This document shows positions 17,119 through 27,100 of a stretch of 64,000 nucleotides of DNA, in pieces. Each line of letters starts with the position of its first letter. Position 1 is the first letter of the stretch. Made by a program: the position numbers and the translations under genes. Origin of the DNA: Streptococcus pneumoniae (GTDB lineage: Bacteria; Bacillota; Bacilli; Lactobacillales; Streptococcaceae); contig NZ_CKYA01000004.1 of the NCBI RefSeq assembly GCF_001113365.1, positions 1 through 64,000 on the forward strand, in the 5' to 3' direction. A model generated the notes under the pieces. That model ran no database searches, was not told the DNA's origin, and saw only the letters and a list, made by a program, of their open reading frames with translations.

Positions 17119-18234
17119 ATGAAGATTGTAATTGCACCAGATTCGTTTAAGGAAAGCTTGACCGCTCAACAGGTAGCTGAAGCAATAAAAAGAGGCTTCC
17201 AACAATCGATAGCAGATGTAGACTGTCTCCTCTGTCCTGTTGGTGATGGTGGGGAAGGTACTGTAGATGCTATCCGACATTCTCTTGACCTTGAAGAAAA
17301 ATGGTTCCAAGTGACAGGCCCTTTTGGCCCAAAAGAAGCCATGCGCTATTTTCAAAAAGGGGAACTGGCACTATTTGAAGTTGCTGATTTAGTTGGCCTT
17401 GGACAAATTCCGCTAGAAAAACGAAATCCACTACAAATCCAAACTCGTGGTTTTGGAGAGTTGATTCGTCATCTCATTGCTAAAGGGATTAAAGATATCT
17501 ATATCGGCGTTGGTGGCACGGCCAGTAATGACGGAGGAATTGGGATCGCTGCTGGTTTAGGTTATCGATTTTATGATAAGGATGGAAATGTCTTGCCTGC
17601 ATGCGGTCAATCCTTACTAAAATTAGCTTCTGTTTCAACAGAAAATCGCTATGAACTTCCTGAAGATGTGCAAATTCATATTTTAGCAGATGTTGTGAGT
17701 CCCTTATGTGGTCATCAAGGTGCGACCTACATTTTTGGCAAACAAAAAGGCCTAGATCCTGCTATGTTTGCAGTCGTAGATCAAGCGATCCAAGATTTTT
17801 ATGAAAAAGTCTCACCTGCAACATTAGAAATTAAAGGAGCAGGAGCTGGTGGAGGCCTTGCTGCTGGTTTGTGTGCCTTTGCTCAGGCAAATATCGTGTC
17901 TGGAATTGATACCTGTTTAGATTTGATTGATTTTGATAAGAAAGTTGCATATGCTGACTTGGTTATCGTCGGCGAAGGTAGACTGGACAGTCAAAGCTTT
18001 GCTGGGAAAGCGCCGATAGGCGTAGCAAAAAGAACCCCTGTCGGAGTTCCTGTCATTGCTATTTGTGGTAGTCTTGCTGAAGATTTACCTTCCCTACCAT
18101 TTGAAAATATTCAAGCTGCCTTTTCAATTTTGGAGAAAAGTGAATCTTTAGAAGAGAGTTTGAAAAATGCCAGTCTCTATCTGGAGCGCACGGCTGCCAA
18201 TATTGGGCACTTATTAAATATGCACAAGATTTAG
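17119..18234 (+). CDS. Glycerate kinase (GlxK/GarK family)
   Basis: The protein begins MKIVIAPDSFKESLTA, the invariant start of glycerate kinase type 1. It contains GVGGTASNDGG near residue 130 and a late GEGRLDSQS block. At 371 residues it has the family length. It phosphorylates D-glycerate to a phosphoglycerate feeding lower glycolysis, fitting its position next to a SerB-like phosphatase and enolase. I prefer the ATG at 17119, preceded by GAGGG, over the upstream ATG at 17107 that overlaps the previous stop and has no ribosome site. The end overlaps the convergent yueI-like gene by 4 bases. Confidence 0.92.
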   Translation: MKIVIAPDSFKESLTAQQVAEAIKRGFQQSIADVDCLLCPVGDGGEGTVDAIRHSLDLEEKWFQVTGPFGPKEAMRYFQKGELALFEVADLVGLGQIPLEKRNPLQIQTRGFGELIRHLIAKGIKDIYIGVGGTASNDGGIGIAAGLGYRFYDKDGNVLPACGQSLLKLASVSTENRYELPEDVQIHILADVVSPLCGHQGATYIFGKQKGLDPAMFAVVDQAIQDFYEKVSPATLEIKGAGAGGGLAAGLCAFAQANIVSGIDTCLDLIDFDKKVAYADLVIVGEGRLDSQSFAGKAPIGVAKRTPVGVPVIAICGSLAEDLPSLPFENIQAAFSILEKSESLEESLKNASLYLERTAANIGHLLNMHKI

Positions 18235-18677
18235 CCAAACCATTTCTTCCAGAAGGATGTTTTGACTGGTTCTTCCTTTTGAACTTCCCAAAGTTTTGCA
18301 AAAGCAAGTCGAAGGTCCTTTTCTTCTACTTGTACTGGTGTATCGGTATGGATAATCAGTCCAAAAGGAGAAGAAGTGTGCTCTTCAGATACGATGGTAG
18401 CTTGACTATCAGTTTCTTTGGCTTCCTTCAAGTAGAAAACTTGCTTGTCAAATTCGATAGTTGGTGAAATCTTCACAAATAGTGGCTCTGCTTTTTCCCG
18501 AAGATTTTCTAAAATAGATAAAAAACCTTTTTCTAACTGAGGGCTATTTGCTGTGTCAATATCTGCATATCCAAGAACTCTTTCCTCAAAAGTACCAAGA
18601 TAGCGTCTTTGCTCATCCGGATTTAATTTTGCTCCACCATGAGCTTTTTCAAGTAATTGTTTTGATAAATCTGTCAT
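18231..18677 (-). CDS. YueI family protein (DUF1694)
   Basis: 148 residues. The N-terminus KAHGGAKLNPDEQRRYLGTF is the highly conserved opening of the YueI/DUF1694 family, whose function is unknown. It is soluble, with no signal peptide or membrane segment. The C-terminus ends in a basic/aromatic tail (FWKKWFG). It is the only complete minus-strand gene in the left 50 kb and is convergent with glycerate kinase (4-base overlap). On its strand a TGATATACT extended -10 ends six bases before the ATG, so it too appears to be leaderless. Confidence 0.85.
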   Translation of the reverse strand: MTDLSKQLLEKAHGGAKLNPDEQRRYLGTFEERVLGYADIDTANSPQLEKGFLSILENLREKAEPLFVKISPTIEFDKQVFYLKEAKETDSQATIVSEEHTSSPFGLIIHTDTPVQVEEKDLRLAFAKLWEVQKEEPVKTSFWKKWFG

Positions 18678-18683
18678 GAAAAC

Positions 18684-18692
18684 AGTATATCA
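18684..18692 (-). promoter_or_regulatory. Extended -10 promoter of the yueI-like gene, leaderless geometry
   Basis: On the minus strand TGATATACT (TATACT at complement of 18684-18689) is followed by GTTTTC and then the ATG at 18677. The predicted start is at the start codon, with no ribosome site. Confidence 0.65.
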
Positions 18693-18717
18693 TAAAAGTT
18701 AGAATAAAACAGATAAA

Positions 18718-18731
18718 AGAAAGCGATTACT
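18718..18731 (+). promoter_or_regulatory. Possible cre-like site between yueI-like gene and eno
   Basis: AGAAAGCGATTACT matches the cre consensus at 12 of 14 positions (both outermost bases differ). It lies 43 bases upstream of the eno -35 and just upstream of the divergent promoter. In that position CcpA could activate eno, as it does for some glycolytic genes. Weak on sequence alone. Confidence 0.35.
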
Positions 18732-18773
18732 TTATAAAGTTAAGGAAAATTTGCACAAAGATAACGTTTTTTC

Positions 18774-18802
18774 TTGAAAAAGGAGGTGTTTTAAGGTATT
18801 AT
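18774..18802 (+). promoter_or_regulatory. eno promoter
   Basis: TTGAAA (18774-18779), 17-base spacer, TATTAT (18797-18802). The leader carries an AAGGAGAG ribosome site ahead of the ATG at 18841. Confidence 0.75.
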
Positions 18803-18840
18803 AGAGGTGTAAAAAATTTAACTCATAAGGAGAGTAAAAA

Positions 18841-20145
18841 ATGTCAATTATTACTGATGTTTACGCTCGCGAAGTCCTAGACTCACGCGGTAACCCAACA
18901 CTTGAAGTAGAAGTTTACACTGAATCAGGTGCTTTCGGACGTGGTATGGTTCCATCAGGAGCTTCTACTGGTGAACACGAAGCAGTTGAACTTCGCGACG
19001 GTGACAAATCTCGTTACGGTGGTCTTGGTACACAAAAAGCTGTTGACAACGTAAACAACATCATTGCTGAAGCTATCATCGGCTACGATGTACGTGATCA
19101 ACAAGCTATCGACCGTGCTATGATCGCACTTGACGGTACTCCTAACAAAGGTAAATTGGGTGCAAACGCAATCCTTGGTGTGTCTATCGCTGTAGCTCGT
19201 GCTGCTGCTGACTACCTTGAAATCCCACTTTACAGCTACCTTGGTGGATTCAACACTAAAGTTCTTCCAACTCCAATGATGAATATCATCAACGGTGGTT
19301 CTCACTCTGACGCTCCAATCGCTTTCCAAGAATTCATGATCGTACCTGCTGGTGCGCCATCATTCAAAGAAGCTCTTCGTTGGGGTGCTGAAATCTTCCA
19401 TGCTCTTAAGAAAATCCTTAAATCTCGTGGTTTGGAAACAGCCGTAGGTGACGAAGGTGGATTTGCTCCTCGTTTTGAAGGAACTGAAGACGGAGTTGAA
19501 ACTATCCTTGCTGCTATCGAAGCTGCTGGATATGTTCCTGGTAAAGACGTATTTATCGGATTTGACTGTGCTTCATCAGAATTCTACGATAAAGAACGTA
19601 AAGTTTACGACTACACTAAATTCGAAGGTGAAGGAGCAGCTGTACGTACTGCTGCAGAACAAATCGACTACCTTGAAGAATTGGTAAACAAATACCCAAT
19701 CATCACTATCGAAGATGGTATGGATGAAAATGACTGGGACGGTTGGAAAGCTCTTACTGAACGTCTTGGTGGTAAAGTTCAATTGGTTGGTGACGACTTC
19801 TTCGTAACAAACACTTCTTACCTTGAAAAAGGTATTGCAGAAGGTGCTGCTAACTCAATCCTTATCAAAGTTAACCAAATCGGTACTCTTACTGAAACAT
19901 TCGACGCTATCGAAATGGCGAAAGAAGCTGGTTACACTGCCGTTGTATCACACCGTTCAGGTGAAACTGAAGATTCAACAATCGCTGACATCGCAGTTGC
20001 AACTAACGCAGGACAAATCAAGACTGGTTCACTTTCACGTACAGACCGTATCGCTAAATACAACCAATTGCTTCGCATCGAAGACCAACTTGGTGAAGTA
20101 GCTGAATACCGTGGATTGAAATCATTCTACAACTTGAAAAAATAA
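18841..20145 (+). CDS. eno: Enolase
   Basis: 434 residues, full length. The N-terminal SRGNPTLEVEV, the substrate/catalytic GDEGGFAP region, and the magnesium-binding D, E and D of the barrel are present (FIGFDCASSE, ITIEDGMDENDW, LVGDDFFVTN). The signature LIKVNQIGTLTETF and SHRSGETEDSTIAD follow. It interconverts 2-phosphoglycerate and phosphoenolpyruvate. In streptococci it is also displayed on the surface and binds plasminogen. Codon use is extremely biased to optimal codons, as expected for one of the most abundant proteins. It has its own promoter and terminators. Confidence 0.99.
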   Translation: MSIITDVYAREVLDSRGNPTLEVEVYTESGAFGRGMVPSGASTGEHEAVELRDGDKSRYGGLGTQKAVDNVNNIIAEAIIGYDVRDQQAIDRAMIALDGTPNKGKLGANAILGVSIAVARAAADYLEIPLYSYLGGFNTKVLPTPMMNIINGGSHSDAPIAFQEFMIVPAGAPSFKEALRWGAEIFHALKKILKSRGLETAVGDEGGFAPRFEGTEDGVETILAAIEAAGYVPGKDVFIGFDCASSEFYDKERKVYDYTKFEGEGAAVRTAAEQIDYLEELVNKYPIITIEDGMDENDWDGWKALTERLGGKVQLVGDDFFVTNTSYLEKGIAEGAANSILIKVNQIGTLTETFDAIEMAKEAGYTAVVSHRSGETEDSTIADIAVATNAGQIKTGSLSRTDRIAKYNQLLRIEDQLGEVAEYRGLKSFYNLKK

Positions 20146-20146
20146 A

Positions 20147-20250
20147 ATAGTTCAGTGAACTATTTTATCCCGAACCTTGAAATTCAAAAGTTCGGCCGTT
20201 GATTTAACAACGTTTTAAGCCCCTCGGATTTTTTCCGAAGGGCTATTTTT
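20147..20250 (+). terminator. Tandem hairpins ending the eno transcript
   Basis: The first stem is AATAGTTCA with its complement, around 20147-20166, just after the stop. The stronger one is AGCCCCTCGGA (20218-20228) with TCCGAAGGGCT (20234-20244), followed by ATTTTT. The second is the likely main terminator and separates eno from the integrase remnant. Confidence 0.85.
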
Positions 20251-20282
20251 GTGTTCAGGGGGCAAAAAAGGGGTAAAACTTT

Positions 20283-20811
20283 TTAAAAAATCTTTTTCAT
20301 CACTTTGTCCAGTGCATTGATTGCTTCATCTTTCATGTTCTTTGTGACGTGGGTATAGATGGAAGTAGTGACTTCAGAGTCGGAATGATCAAACCCTGTC
20401 CGTGATTGTTTTTAGCGGAATTTTATTTTCAGCTAAAATGCTAATAGTGGTATGTCTGAAGATGTGAGGGGACAGATGTTTGGGAATTGGTTTTTTAAGG
20501 CGTTCGTTTGCTCGCTGGAGAGACTTGCTTAGAATTGAACTATGGATTGGCTTACCAGTGTTTGTGACGAATATACGAGTGCTTTTGTACCAATTTGGGT
20601 CAGTATTTTCACTGAGCTGGTTCAGTTCAATCATTTTGTCTAGTATCTCAATTTCTCTTTTAGTTAAGTGGGTAGTTCGAAAGCTTGCAAAAGTCTTAGT
20701 ACCGTCATCATCTGGAATGTATCGGTTGAATGTTGTGTGGATGTCTAATGTCTTGCTATCTTTGTGATATTTGTCTGGCGTAAGAGCAGCCAACAACTGA
20801 TTACCATAGAA
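20283..20811 (-). pseudogene. Broken tyrosine-recombinase (phage/ICE integrase) remnant
   Basis: Minus-strand reading from about 20811 gives only the catalytic half of an integrase. The text has YGNQLLAALTPDKYHKDSK, then HIFRHTTIS (the H-x-x-R box), then ITDRV followed by a stop. Shifting one frame near 20400 restores GFDHSDSEVTTSIYTHVTK, including the catalytic tyrosine in IYTHV, and ends at a TAA at 20283. There is an in-frame stop upstream of the fragment, and the SAM-like core-binding domain is absent. It is therefore both truncated and frameshifted. It probably marks a lost mobile element that used a site just downstream of eno. Confidence 0.85.
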
Positions 20812-20972
20812 TTTTAATTAGTAACTGACTAGTCCTTGTGTTATCTTGCTATATCGTGCAGAAATATTTCTATGTACAGGGTTCTAATACCTATATTTTT
20901 GACAATAATATAAGAAAATAGTATACTAAATAGACAGTCATTTATTGTAGTGATAACGGTTAGGAGAAAATA

Positions 20973-22238
20973 GTGTTAAAACGTATTTTAAATATAGCAT
21001 TAGCTTATGTCGGTGTTGTTATTGGTGCTGGACTATCTTCAGGCCAAGATTTAATGCAATACTTTGTTAGTTTTGGTAAATGGGGTATCATTGGAACGAT
21101 TGTTCTCGGAATCATAAGTATTATTTTTGGTAAAATTATCATTACCTTAGGAAGCTATTTCCGTTCAAATGATCATTTTGAAGTTCTTTCCCAAATTGCC
21201 GGGCCTATTACTAATAAGATTCTTGATTTTGCTTTAATTGTTTCCTGCTTTGTAATTGGTTTTGTTATGATTGCTGGGGCTGGTTCAAACCTTAACCAAC
21301 AATTTGGTTTGCCATTTTGGTTGGGAGGATTGATTTGTGCTATCTTGGTCATTATTGTCAGTTTTCTTAATTTTGAAAAGATTACCAGCGTTCTTGGGAT
21401 ATTTACTCCTTTGGTCTTTGTCATGATTATCATTATGGCAGTCCATACTTTCGTAGGGAAAAGTTTTGATTTTGAAGAATTGGAAGCAATCACAGCTACA
21501 CTTTCTTCTCCGATGCCCAATGTATGGGTTTCTTTACTAAATTATTTCGCACTAACTGTTATGACTGGTGTATCCATGGCATTTGTCTTAGGAGGTTCTG
21601 TCATGAGAATTGGTGTTGCGGAAAAAAGTGGTCTCTTAGGTGGACTTGTAGTTAGTTTGATTATTACCGTAGCAACTGGTATTTTATACGCCAATATAAA
21701 ACTTGTTTCAACTGTTGATATTCCTATGTTAACAATTGCGGAGCAAATCCACCCTCTATTTTCTTTACTGTATGCTCTAATTATTTTTGGACTCATTTTT
21801 AATACAGCTTTCAGTTTATTTTATGCCTTGGCAAAACGTTTCTCTTCAAACAAACCTAAGCGATTTTACCCTATTCTAATTGCTACGGTCGCTATAGGAT
21901 ATGGTTTATCTTTTATGGGATTTAAAGAATTAGTCTCCATTATGTATCCTCTTTTAGGTTATGTCGGTTGTCTAATGCTGGTCATTTTAGCGGTGGCATG
22001 GATAAAAGAAAGAGGAAACATCAAAGGGGAAAAATCTTTAAGACGAAAGATGATTCGATTGATAACTAAAAAATATGACGATGAACAAGAATATACTATT
22101 AGAGATAAGGCGACATTTCACCAACTTGGTGAAGATTCTATTATAGATACTAAAAGTATCAAAAGTGATATCAAGGATTTAGTAAAAGAACAGTTTGTTG
22201 ATGATGATGCCAAACATGATGGAAGCGTCTTATCTTAA
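20973..22238 (+). CDS. YkvI-like membrane protein (putative transporter, APC/LeuT-like fold)
   Basis: 421 residues. About ten hydrophobic helices fill residues 1-345, starting ALAYVGVVIGAGLSSGQDLM, the Gly-rich unwound first helix typical of LeuT-fold carriers and of the YkvI family. A charged cytoplasmic tail of about 70 residues follows (350-421, rich in K, D and E). Substrate unknown. The start is GTG at 20973, supported by AGGAGA 6 bases upstream. It stands alone between the integrase remnant and a repeat-rich gap. Confidence 0.8.
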   Translation: MLKRILNIALAYVGVVIGAGLSSGQDLMQYFVSFGKWGIIGTIVLGIISIIFGKIIITLGSYFRSNDHFEVLSQIAGPITNKILDFALIVSCFVIGFVMIAGAGSNLNQQFGLPFWLGGLICAILVIIVSFLNFEKITSVLGIFTPLVFVMIIIMAVHTFVGKSFDFEELEAITATLSSPMPNVWVSLLNYFALTVMTGVSMAFVLGGSVMRIGVAEKSGLLGGLVVSLIITVATGILYANIKLVSTVDIPMLTIAEQIHPLFSLLYALIIFGLIFNTAFSLFYALAKRFSSNKPKRFYPILIATVAIGYGLSFMGFKELVSIMYPLLGYVGCLMLVILAVAWIKERGNIKGEKSLRRKMIRLITKKYDDEQEYTIRDKATFHQLGEDSIIDTKSIKSDIKDLVKEQFVDDDAKHDGSVLS

Positions 22239-22278
22239 ATGATAATAAAACTGGCAAAATCTTTAAAATCAGAAAAGT

Positions 22279-22320
22279 GCATGTTATCAGGTATCAAAAA
22301 CACTTGATAATATGCCTTTT
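22279..22320 (+). terminator. Terminator downstream of the YkvI-like gene
   Basis: GCATGTTATCA (22279-22289) pairs with TTGATAATATGC (22304-22315, one bulge), followed by CTTTTATT. Confidence 0.6.
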
Positions 22321-22329
22321 ATTATAGAG

Positions 22330-22493
22330 ATATTCATCCTCTTTAAAAATTTCTTCAAAGCATGTCAGTCTAATCTACAAATTCAAAACAGTGTCTTGAG
22401 CTGACCGCGTTAGGTTGATCTGTAACCTCAAAGTCCTGCTTTAAGCAAGCTGTGGCTAGCTTTTTAGTTTGCTATTTGATTTTGATTGAGTAT
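22330..22493 (-). repeat. BOX element, diverged, longer form (boxC-boxB?-boxA, minus orientation)
   Basis: The right part reads CTAGCTTTTTAGTTTGC then TTTGATTTTGATTGAGTAT, the reverse complement of boxA. The left part, TTTCTTCAAAGCATGTCAG, matches boxC. At about 164 bases it is some 50 longer than the other copies, which suggests one boxB-like unit inside. Many mismatches to the other copies indicate an old copy. Confidence 0.6.
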
Positions 22494-22893
22494 TATTTCA
22501 TATTCTCTTAAAAATTGAGTTTTTTCCATCCTTAGCTGTGCCTGCCTCTGAAGTATTTTCATTTTCAGATTAGTAGACAATGAACATTAACTCATCTATT
22601 TGCTAGTAGCTAGTCAGACAAAGACTGACTTATAGACTTATATATGAGGAAAATCCTCTTTCAAGTGAGTTTTATCTTTATCCGGAACTAGAAAATAGCA
22701 ATTATATCTACGAACTATATTCCATCGTGTGGAGGAGAGAGACTAGTTTGGATGATTAAGAACAACCTACTAGTAAAAAATAGATCATTTTTTAATATGA
22801 GATAAAAACCGATATTAAAAGCAATTTATTTCTATTTTTTAACATTTCATTGTATAATAGCAATATACGCAAATATCATGTGTCATTAGGTTA
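22494..22893. other. 400-base AT-rich gap between two BOX copies
   Basis: No ORF with plausible start and coding pattern. A perfect short palindrome GAGGAAAATCCTC and a TTGTATAATAG -10-like motif near 22851-22861 are visible. The latter could drive the lipid kinase gene downstream through the BOX copy. Confidence 0.4.
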
Positions 22894-23007
22894 ATACTCT
22901 TAGAAAATCTTTTTAAACCACGTCAGGCTAATATACAGACTCAAAACAGTGTCGTGAGTAGCCTGCGTCTAGTTTCCTAGTTTACGCCTTGATTTTCATC
23001 GAGAATA
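22894..23007 (-). repeat. BOX element (boxC-boxA, minus orientation)
   Basis: Starts ATACTCTTAGAAAATC and ends GATTTTCATCGAGAATA, about 114 bases. It shares AAACCACGTCAG and CTAGTTTCCTAGTTT with the other copies. It ends 35 bases upstream of the lipid kinase start codon, so it lies in that gene's leader or promoter region. Confidence 0.8.
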
Positions 23008-23042
23008 ACTTTTCTATTTCAATTTTAAGGAGAAAATACAGA

Positions 23043-23930
23043 GTGAAAAAAATAATGCTAATTATCAATCCAACTTCTGGAGGAGAAAAAGCTTTAGATT
23101 ACAAAGAGAAGCTGGAGAATAAAGCAAGAGAGTATTTTGATGATGTGGAAACTAAAATTACTCAAAAAGCCAAAGATGCTACAAATTTCGCAGAAGAAGC
23201 TGCTAGAGAAAGATATGAATCAATTCTAGTTTTTGGTGGAGATGGTACAGTCAATGAAGTTATTTCAGGGATTGCTGAAAGGGACTATATTCCTAAACTG
23301 GGAATTATACCAGGTGGTACTGGTAACCTTATTACAAAACTTTTAGAAATCAATCAAGATATTGACGGAGCTATTGAAGAGCTGGATTTCAATTTAACTG
23401 ATAAGATTGATATCGGAAAAGCAAATGGTCACTATTTTGGATATATCTTTAGTATCGGGTCTCTCCCTGAAGCCATTCATAATGTTGAAATTGAAGATAA
23501 AACGAAATTTGGTATCTTGGCTTATGCAGTTAATACCATGAAGTCTGTCATGACAGATCAAGTCTTTGACATTAAAGTCGAAACCGAAAATGGAAATTAC
23601 CTTGGGGAAGCAAGTCATGTTTTAGTACTTCTAACAAATTATTTTGCCGATAAAAAAATCTTTGAAGAAAACAAGGATGGATATGCAAATATTCTAATTT
23701 TGAAAGATGCTTCTATATTCTCTAAATTATCTCTGATTCCGGATTTGTTAAAAGGAGATCTTGTAGAGAATGAAAATATTGAATATATAAAGGCACGTAC
23801 TATTAAAATTTCTTCTGATATCGAATTAGAGTCCGATGTCGATGGTGATAAATCAGATAATCTACCAGTCGACATCAAGGTACTAGGACAACACATTGAA
23901 GTGTATTCCGTACCTAAGAAACAATCATAA
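23043..23930 (+). CDS. Diacylglycerol kinase-family lipid kinase (YegS/DgkB-like)
   Basis: The catalytic domain signature is clear: MLIINPTSGG at the N-terminus, GGDGTVNEVISGI near residue 62 and PGGTGN near 90. The protein has about 295 residues, which is the family size. These soluble kinases phosphorylate diacylglycerol or related lipids at the membrane, recycling lipid head-group turnover products. I choose the GTG at 23043, preceded by AAGGAG, giving VKKIMLIINPTSGG. The in-frame ATG further upstream at 22989 lies inside a BOX repeat and adds unrelated residues. A terminator follows. Confidence 0.87.
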   Translation: MKKIMLIINPTSGGEKALDYKEKLENKAREYFDDVETKITQKAKDATNFAEEAARERYESILVFGGDGTVNEVISGIAERDYIPKLGIIPGGTGNLITKLLEINQDIDGAIEELDFNLTDKIDIGKANGHYFGYIFSIGSLPEAIHNVEIEDKTKFGILAYAVNTMKSVMTDQVFDIKVETENGNYLGEASHVLVLLTNYFADKKIFEENKDGYANILILKDASIFSKLSLIPDLLKGDLVENENIEYIKARTIKISSDIELESDVDGDKSDNLPVDIKVLGQHIEVYSVPKKQS

Positions 23931-23935
23931 AACTC

Positions 23936-23960
23936 AAAGCCTTATCACCGAGGCTTTTTT
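23936..23960 (+). terminator. Terminator of the lipid kinase gene
   Basis: AAAGCCT (23936-23942) pairs with AGGCTTT (23951-23957) around an 8-base loop, followed by TTT. Confidence 0.75.
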
Positions 23961-24100
23961 CATTATGTGATTTTCAGTAGGCAGATTTATTCTATCTATA
24001 ATACAAGTAAAATTAAGTATTTAAGATCTAGCAGATTTAGCAGATGATGAATAAAAGAAAGGATGGCCTAAATATTTTAACAGATTTACGAGGCTAATCA

Positions 24101-24109
24101 TGGTATAAT
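24101..24109 (+). promoter_or_regulatory. Extended -10 promoter of rexBA
   Basis: TGGTATAAT, a perfect extended -10 (TATAAT 24104-24109). The start would be near 24116, leaving a leader of about 25 bases with GAGG before the preferred rexB ATG at 24142. Confidence 0.75.
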
Positions 24110-24141
24110 AAAAGGTAATGAAAAATTCCAACGAGGCTGAG

Positions 24142-27100
24142 ATGAAATTACTTTATACTGATATTCGGACTTCTTTGACAGAAATTCTAACCAGAGAGGC
24201 GGAGGAGTTAGTTTCTGTGGGCAAGCGGGTCTTCTACATTGCCCCCAACTCTCTTTCTTTTGAAAAGGAGCGTGCCGTGCTGGAATGCTTGTCCCAGCAG
24301 GCTTCTTTTGCAATTACCGTCACGCGCTTTGCGCAAATGGCTCGCTACCTGATCTTGAATGACTTGCCTGTCAAGACAAGTCTTGATGACATCGGTCTTG
24401 GTATGGCCTTTTATAAATGCCTTGCGGAACTCGATCCCAAAGAATTACGTGTTTATGGCGCTATTAAGCAGGATCCTCAATTTATCCAGCAGTTGATTGA
24501 ACTTTATCATGAAATGTCAAAAGCTCAGATGAGTTTTTTGGACTTGGAAAGTTTGACGGACAAGGACAAGCGAGCAGACTTACTCTTGATTTTTGAGAAA
24601 GTAACGGCCTATCTCAATCAAGGCCAGTTGGCTCAGGGAAGTCAGGTGTCCCATTTGATTGAGGCTATTGAGAATGACAAAGTTAGTAGTGATTTCACTC
24701 AAATTGCCTTGGTCATTGATGGATTTACCCGTTTTTCTGCTGAGGAAGAGCGGATTGTGGACTTACTTCATGGCAAGAGTGCTGAGATTGTTATTGGGGC
24801 TTATGCTAGTAAGAAAGCTTACACTAGTCCTTTTAGCGAGGGCAATCTCTACCAAGCCAGTGTGGAGTTTCTCCATCATCTAGCCTCTAAATACCAAACA
24901 CCTGCTCTGGACTGTTCTCAAACTCATGAGAAGATGGATAGTTTTGACAAGGCCTCTCGTTTGCTAGAAGCGTCTTATGACTTTTCAGAACTCACATTGG
25001 ATGTAGATGATAAGGACCGTGAAAACTTACAAATCTGCTCTTGCTTGACGCAAAAGGAGGAGTTGGAGTTAGTAGCCCGCAACATTCGTCAGAAATTGCA
25101 CGAAAACTCAAATCTGAGTTACAAGCATTTTCGTATTCTCTTGGGCGATGTAGCTTCTTATCAGTTATCGCTGAAAACCATTTTTGACCAGTATCAGATT
25201 CCTTTCTATCTTGGTAGAAGCGAGTCCATGGCGCACCACCCTTTAACTCAGTTTGTCGAGTCTATTTTGGCTTTGAAACGCTATCGTTTCCGGCAGGAGG
25301 ATTTGATTAACCTTCTCAGAACAGGTTTGTATACCAACCTTAGACAAGCTGATATTGATGCTTTTGAGCAATATCTTCGCTATCTTGGTATCAATAGCTT
25401 GCCAGCCTTTCAGCAAACCTTCACCAAATCCCACCATGGAAAATTTAATCTGGAACGTTTGAATGCTCTTCGTCTACGTATTTTAACACCTCTTGAAACC
25501 CTCTTTGCCAGCCGAAAACAAAAGGCTGAAAATCTCTTGCAAAAGTGGAATGTCTTTCTAAAAGAAGGAGTTGTTACCAAGCAACTGCAAGATTTGATAG
25601 CTACTATGGAAACTCTTGAACAGGAAAGACAGGCCGAAGTTTGGAAGGCATTCTGTCATGTTTTAGAACAATTTGCGACTGTTTTTGCTGGTTCACAGAT
25701 TAGTCTAGAGGACTTTCTAGCCTTGCTCTATTCTGGAATGAGTTTGTCCCAATACCGTACCATTCCAGCGACAGTGGACACTGTCCTGGTGCAGAGTTAC
25801 GATTTGATTGCGCCCTTAACGGCTGACTTTGTCTACGCCATAGGGCTGACTCAGGACAATTTACCAAAAATTGCGCAAAATACTAGCCTTTTGACAGATG
25901 AAGAAAGGCAAAACCTAAATCAAGCGACCGAAGAAGGCGTTCAATTGCTGATTGCTAGTAGTGAAAATCTCAAGAAAAATCGCTATACTATGCTTTCCTT
26001 GGTCAATTCTGCTCGTAAGCAGTTGGTCTTGTCGGCTCCAAGCCTTTTTAACGAAAGTGAAAGTAAGGAATCTGCCTATCTTCAAGAGTTGGTCCATTTT
26101 GGATTTAGTCGGAAAGAGAAGAGGATGAATCACAAAGGGCTGTCTAAGGAAGATATTGGGTCCTATCATAGTCTTTTGTCTAGTCTAGTTGCCTATCACC
26201 AGCAGGGAGATGCGAGCGATACTGAGCAAGATTTGACATTTATTAAAGTTCTGGCGCGTGTCATGGGTAAAAAGTTAGACCAGCAAGGTCTAGAAAATCC
26301 TGCCCTTCCAAGCAGTAAGCAGTTGACTAAGGATACCTTACAAGCTCTCTATCCTACTAATCAGGAGTTTTACCTGTCTACCTCTGGTTTGACGGAGTTT
26401 TACCGGAACCAATACAGTTATTTCCTCCGTTATGTTTTAGGCTTGCAGGAAGAATTGCGCCTGCGTCCAGATGCCCGTAGTCACGGGAATTTTTTGCACC
26501 GCATTTTTGAACGTGCCTTGCAGTTGCCTGACGAAGATTCTTTTGACCAACGTTTAGAACAAGCTATTCAAGAAACCAGTCAAGAACGCGAATTTGAAGC
26601 TATTTATCAAGAAAGTTTGGAAGCCCAGTTTACCAAGGAAATTCTGCTTGATGTTGCACGGACAACTGGACATATTCTCCGACACAATCCAGCCATCGAA
26701 ACCATCAAAGAGGAAGCAAATTTCGGTGGGAAAGAGCAATCCTTTATTCAATTGGACAATGGTCGCAGTGTCTTTGTACGAGGTAAGGTGGACCGGATTG
26801 ATCGTTTGAAAGCTGATGGGGCGATAGGAGTGGTAGACTACAAATCCAGTATGACTCAGTTCCAGTTTCCTCATTTCTTTAATGGGCTTAATTCCCAACT
26901 GCCAACCTATTTAGCTGCCCTTAAAAAGGAAGGGGAGCAGAACTTTTTTGGTGCCATGTACTTGGAAATGGCTGAGCCTGTCCAATCTCTGATGGTCGTT
27001 AAAAGTCTGGCAGGTGCAATAGTAGAAGCTAGCAAGTCAATGAAATACCAAGGCCTCTTTTTAGAAAAAGAAAGCAGTCATTTGGGCGAATTTTACAATA

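Noticed and set aside
20480..20767. 95-codon plus-strand frame opposite the integrase remnant
   Set aside because: The minus strand carries clear integrase motifs; the plus-strand product has no features.
22989..23042. Upstream start of the lipid kinase giving 18 extra residues
   Set aside because: The extra codons lie partly in a BOX repeat and a GTG with AAGGAG follows at the normal family start.
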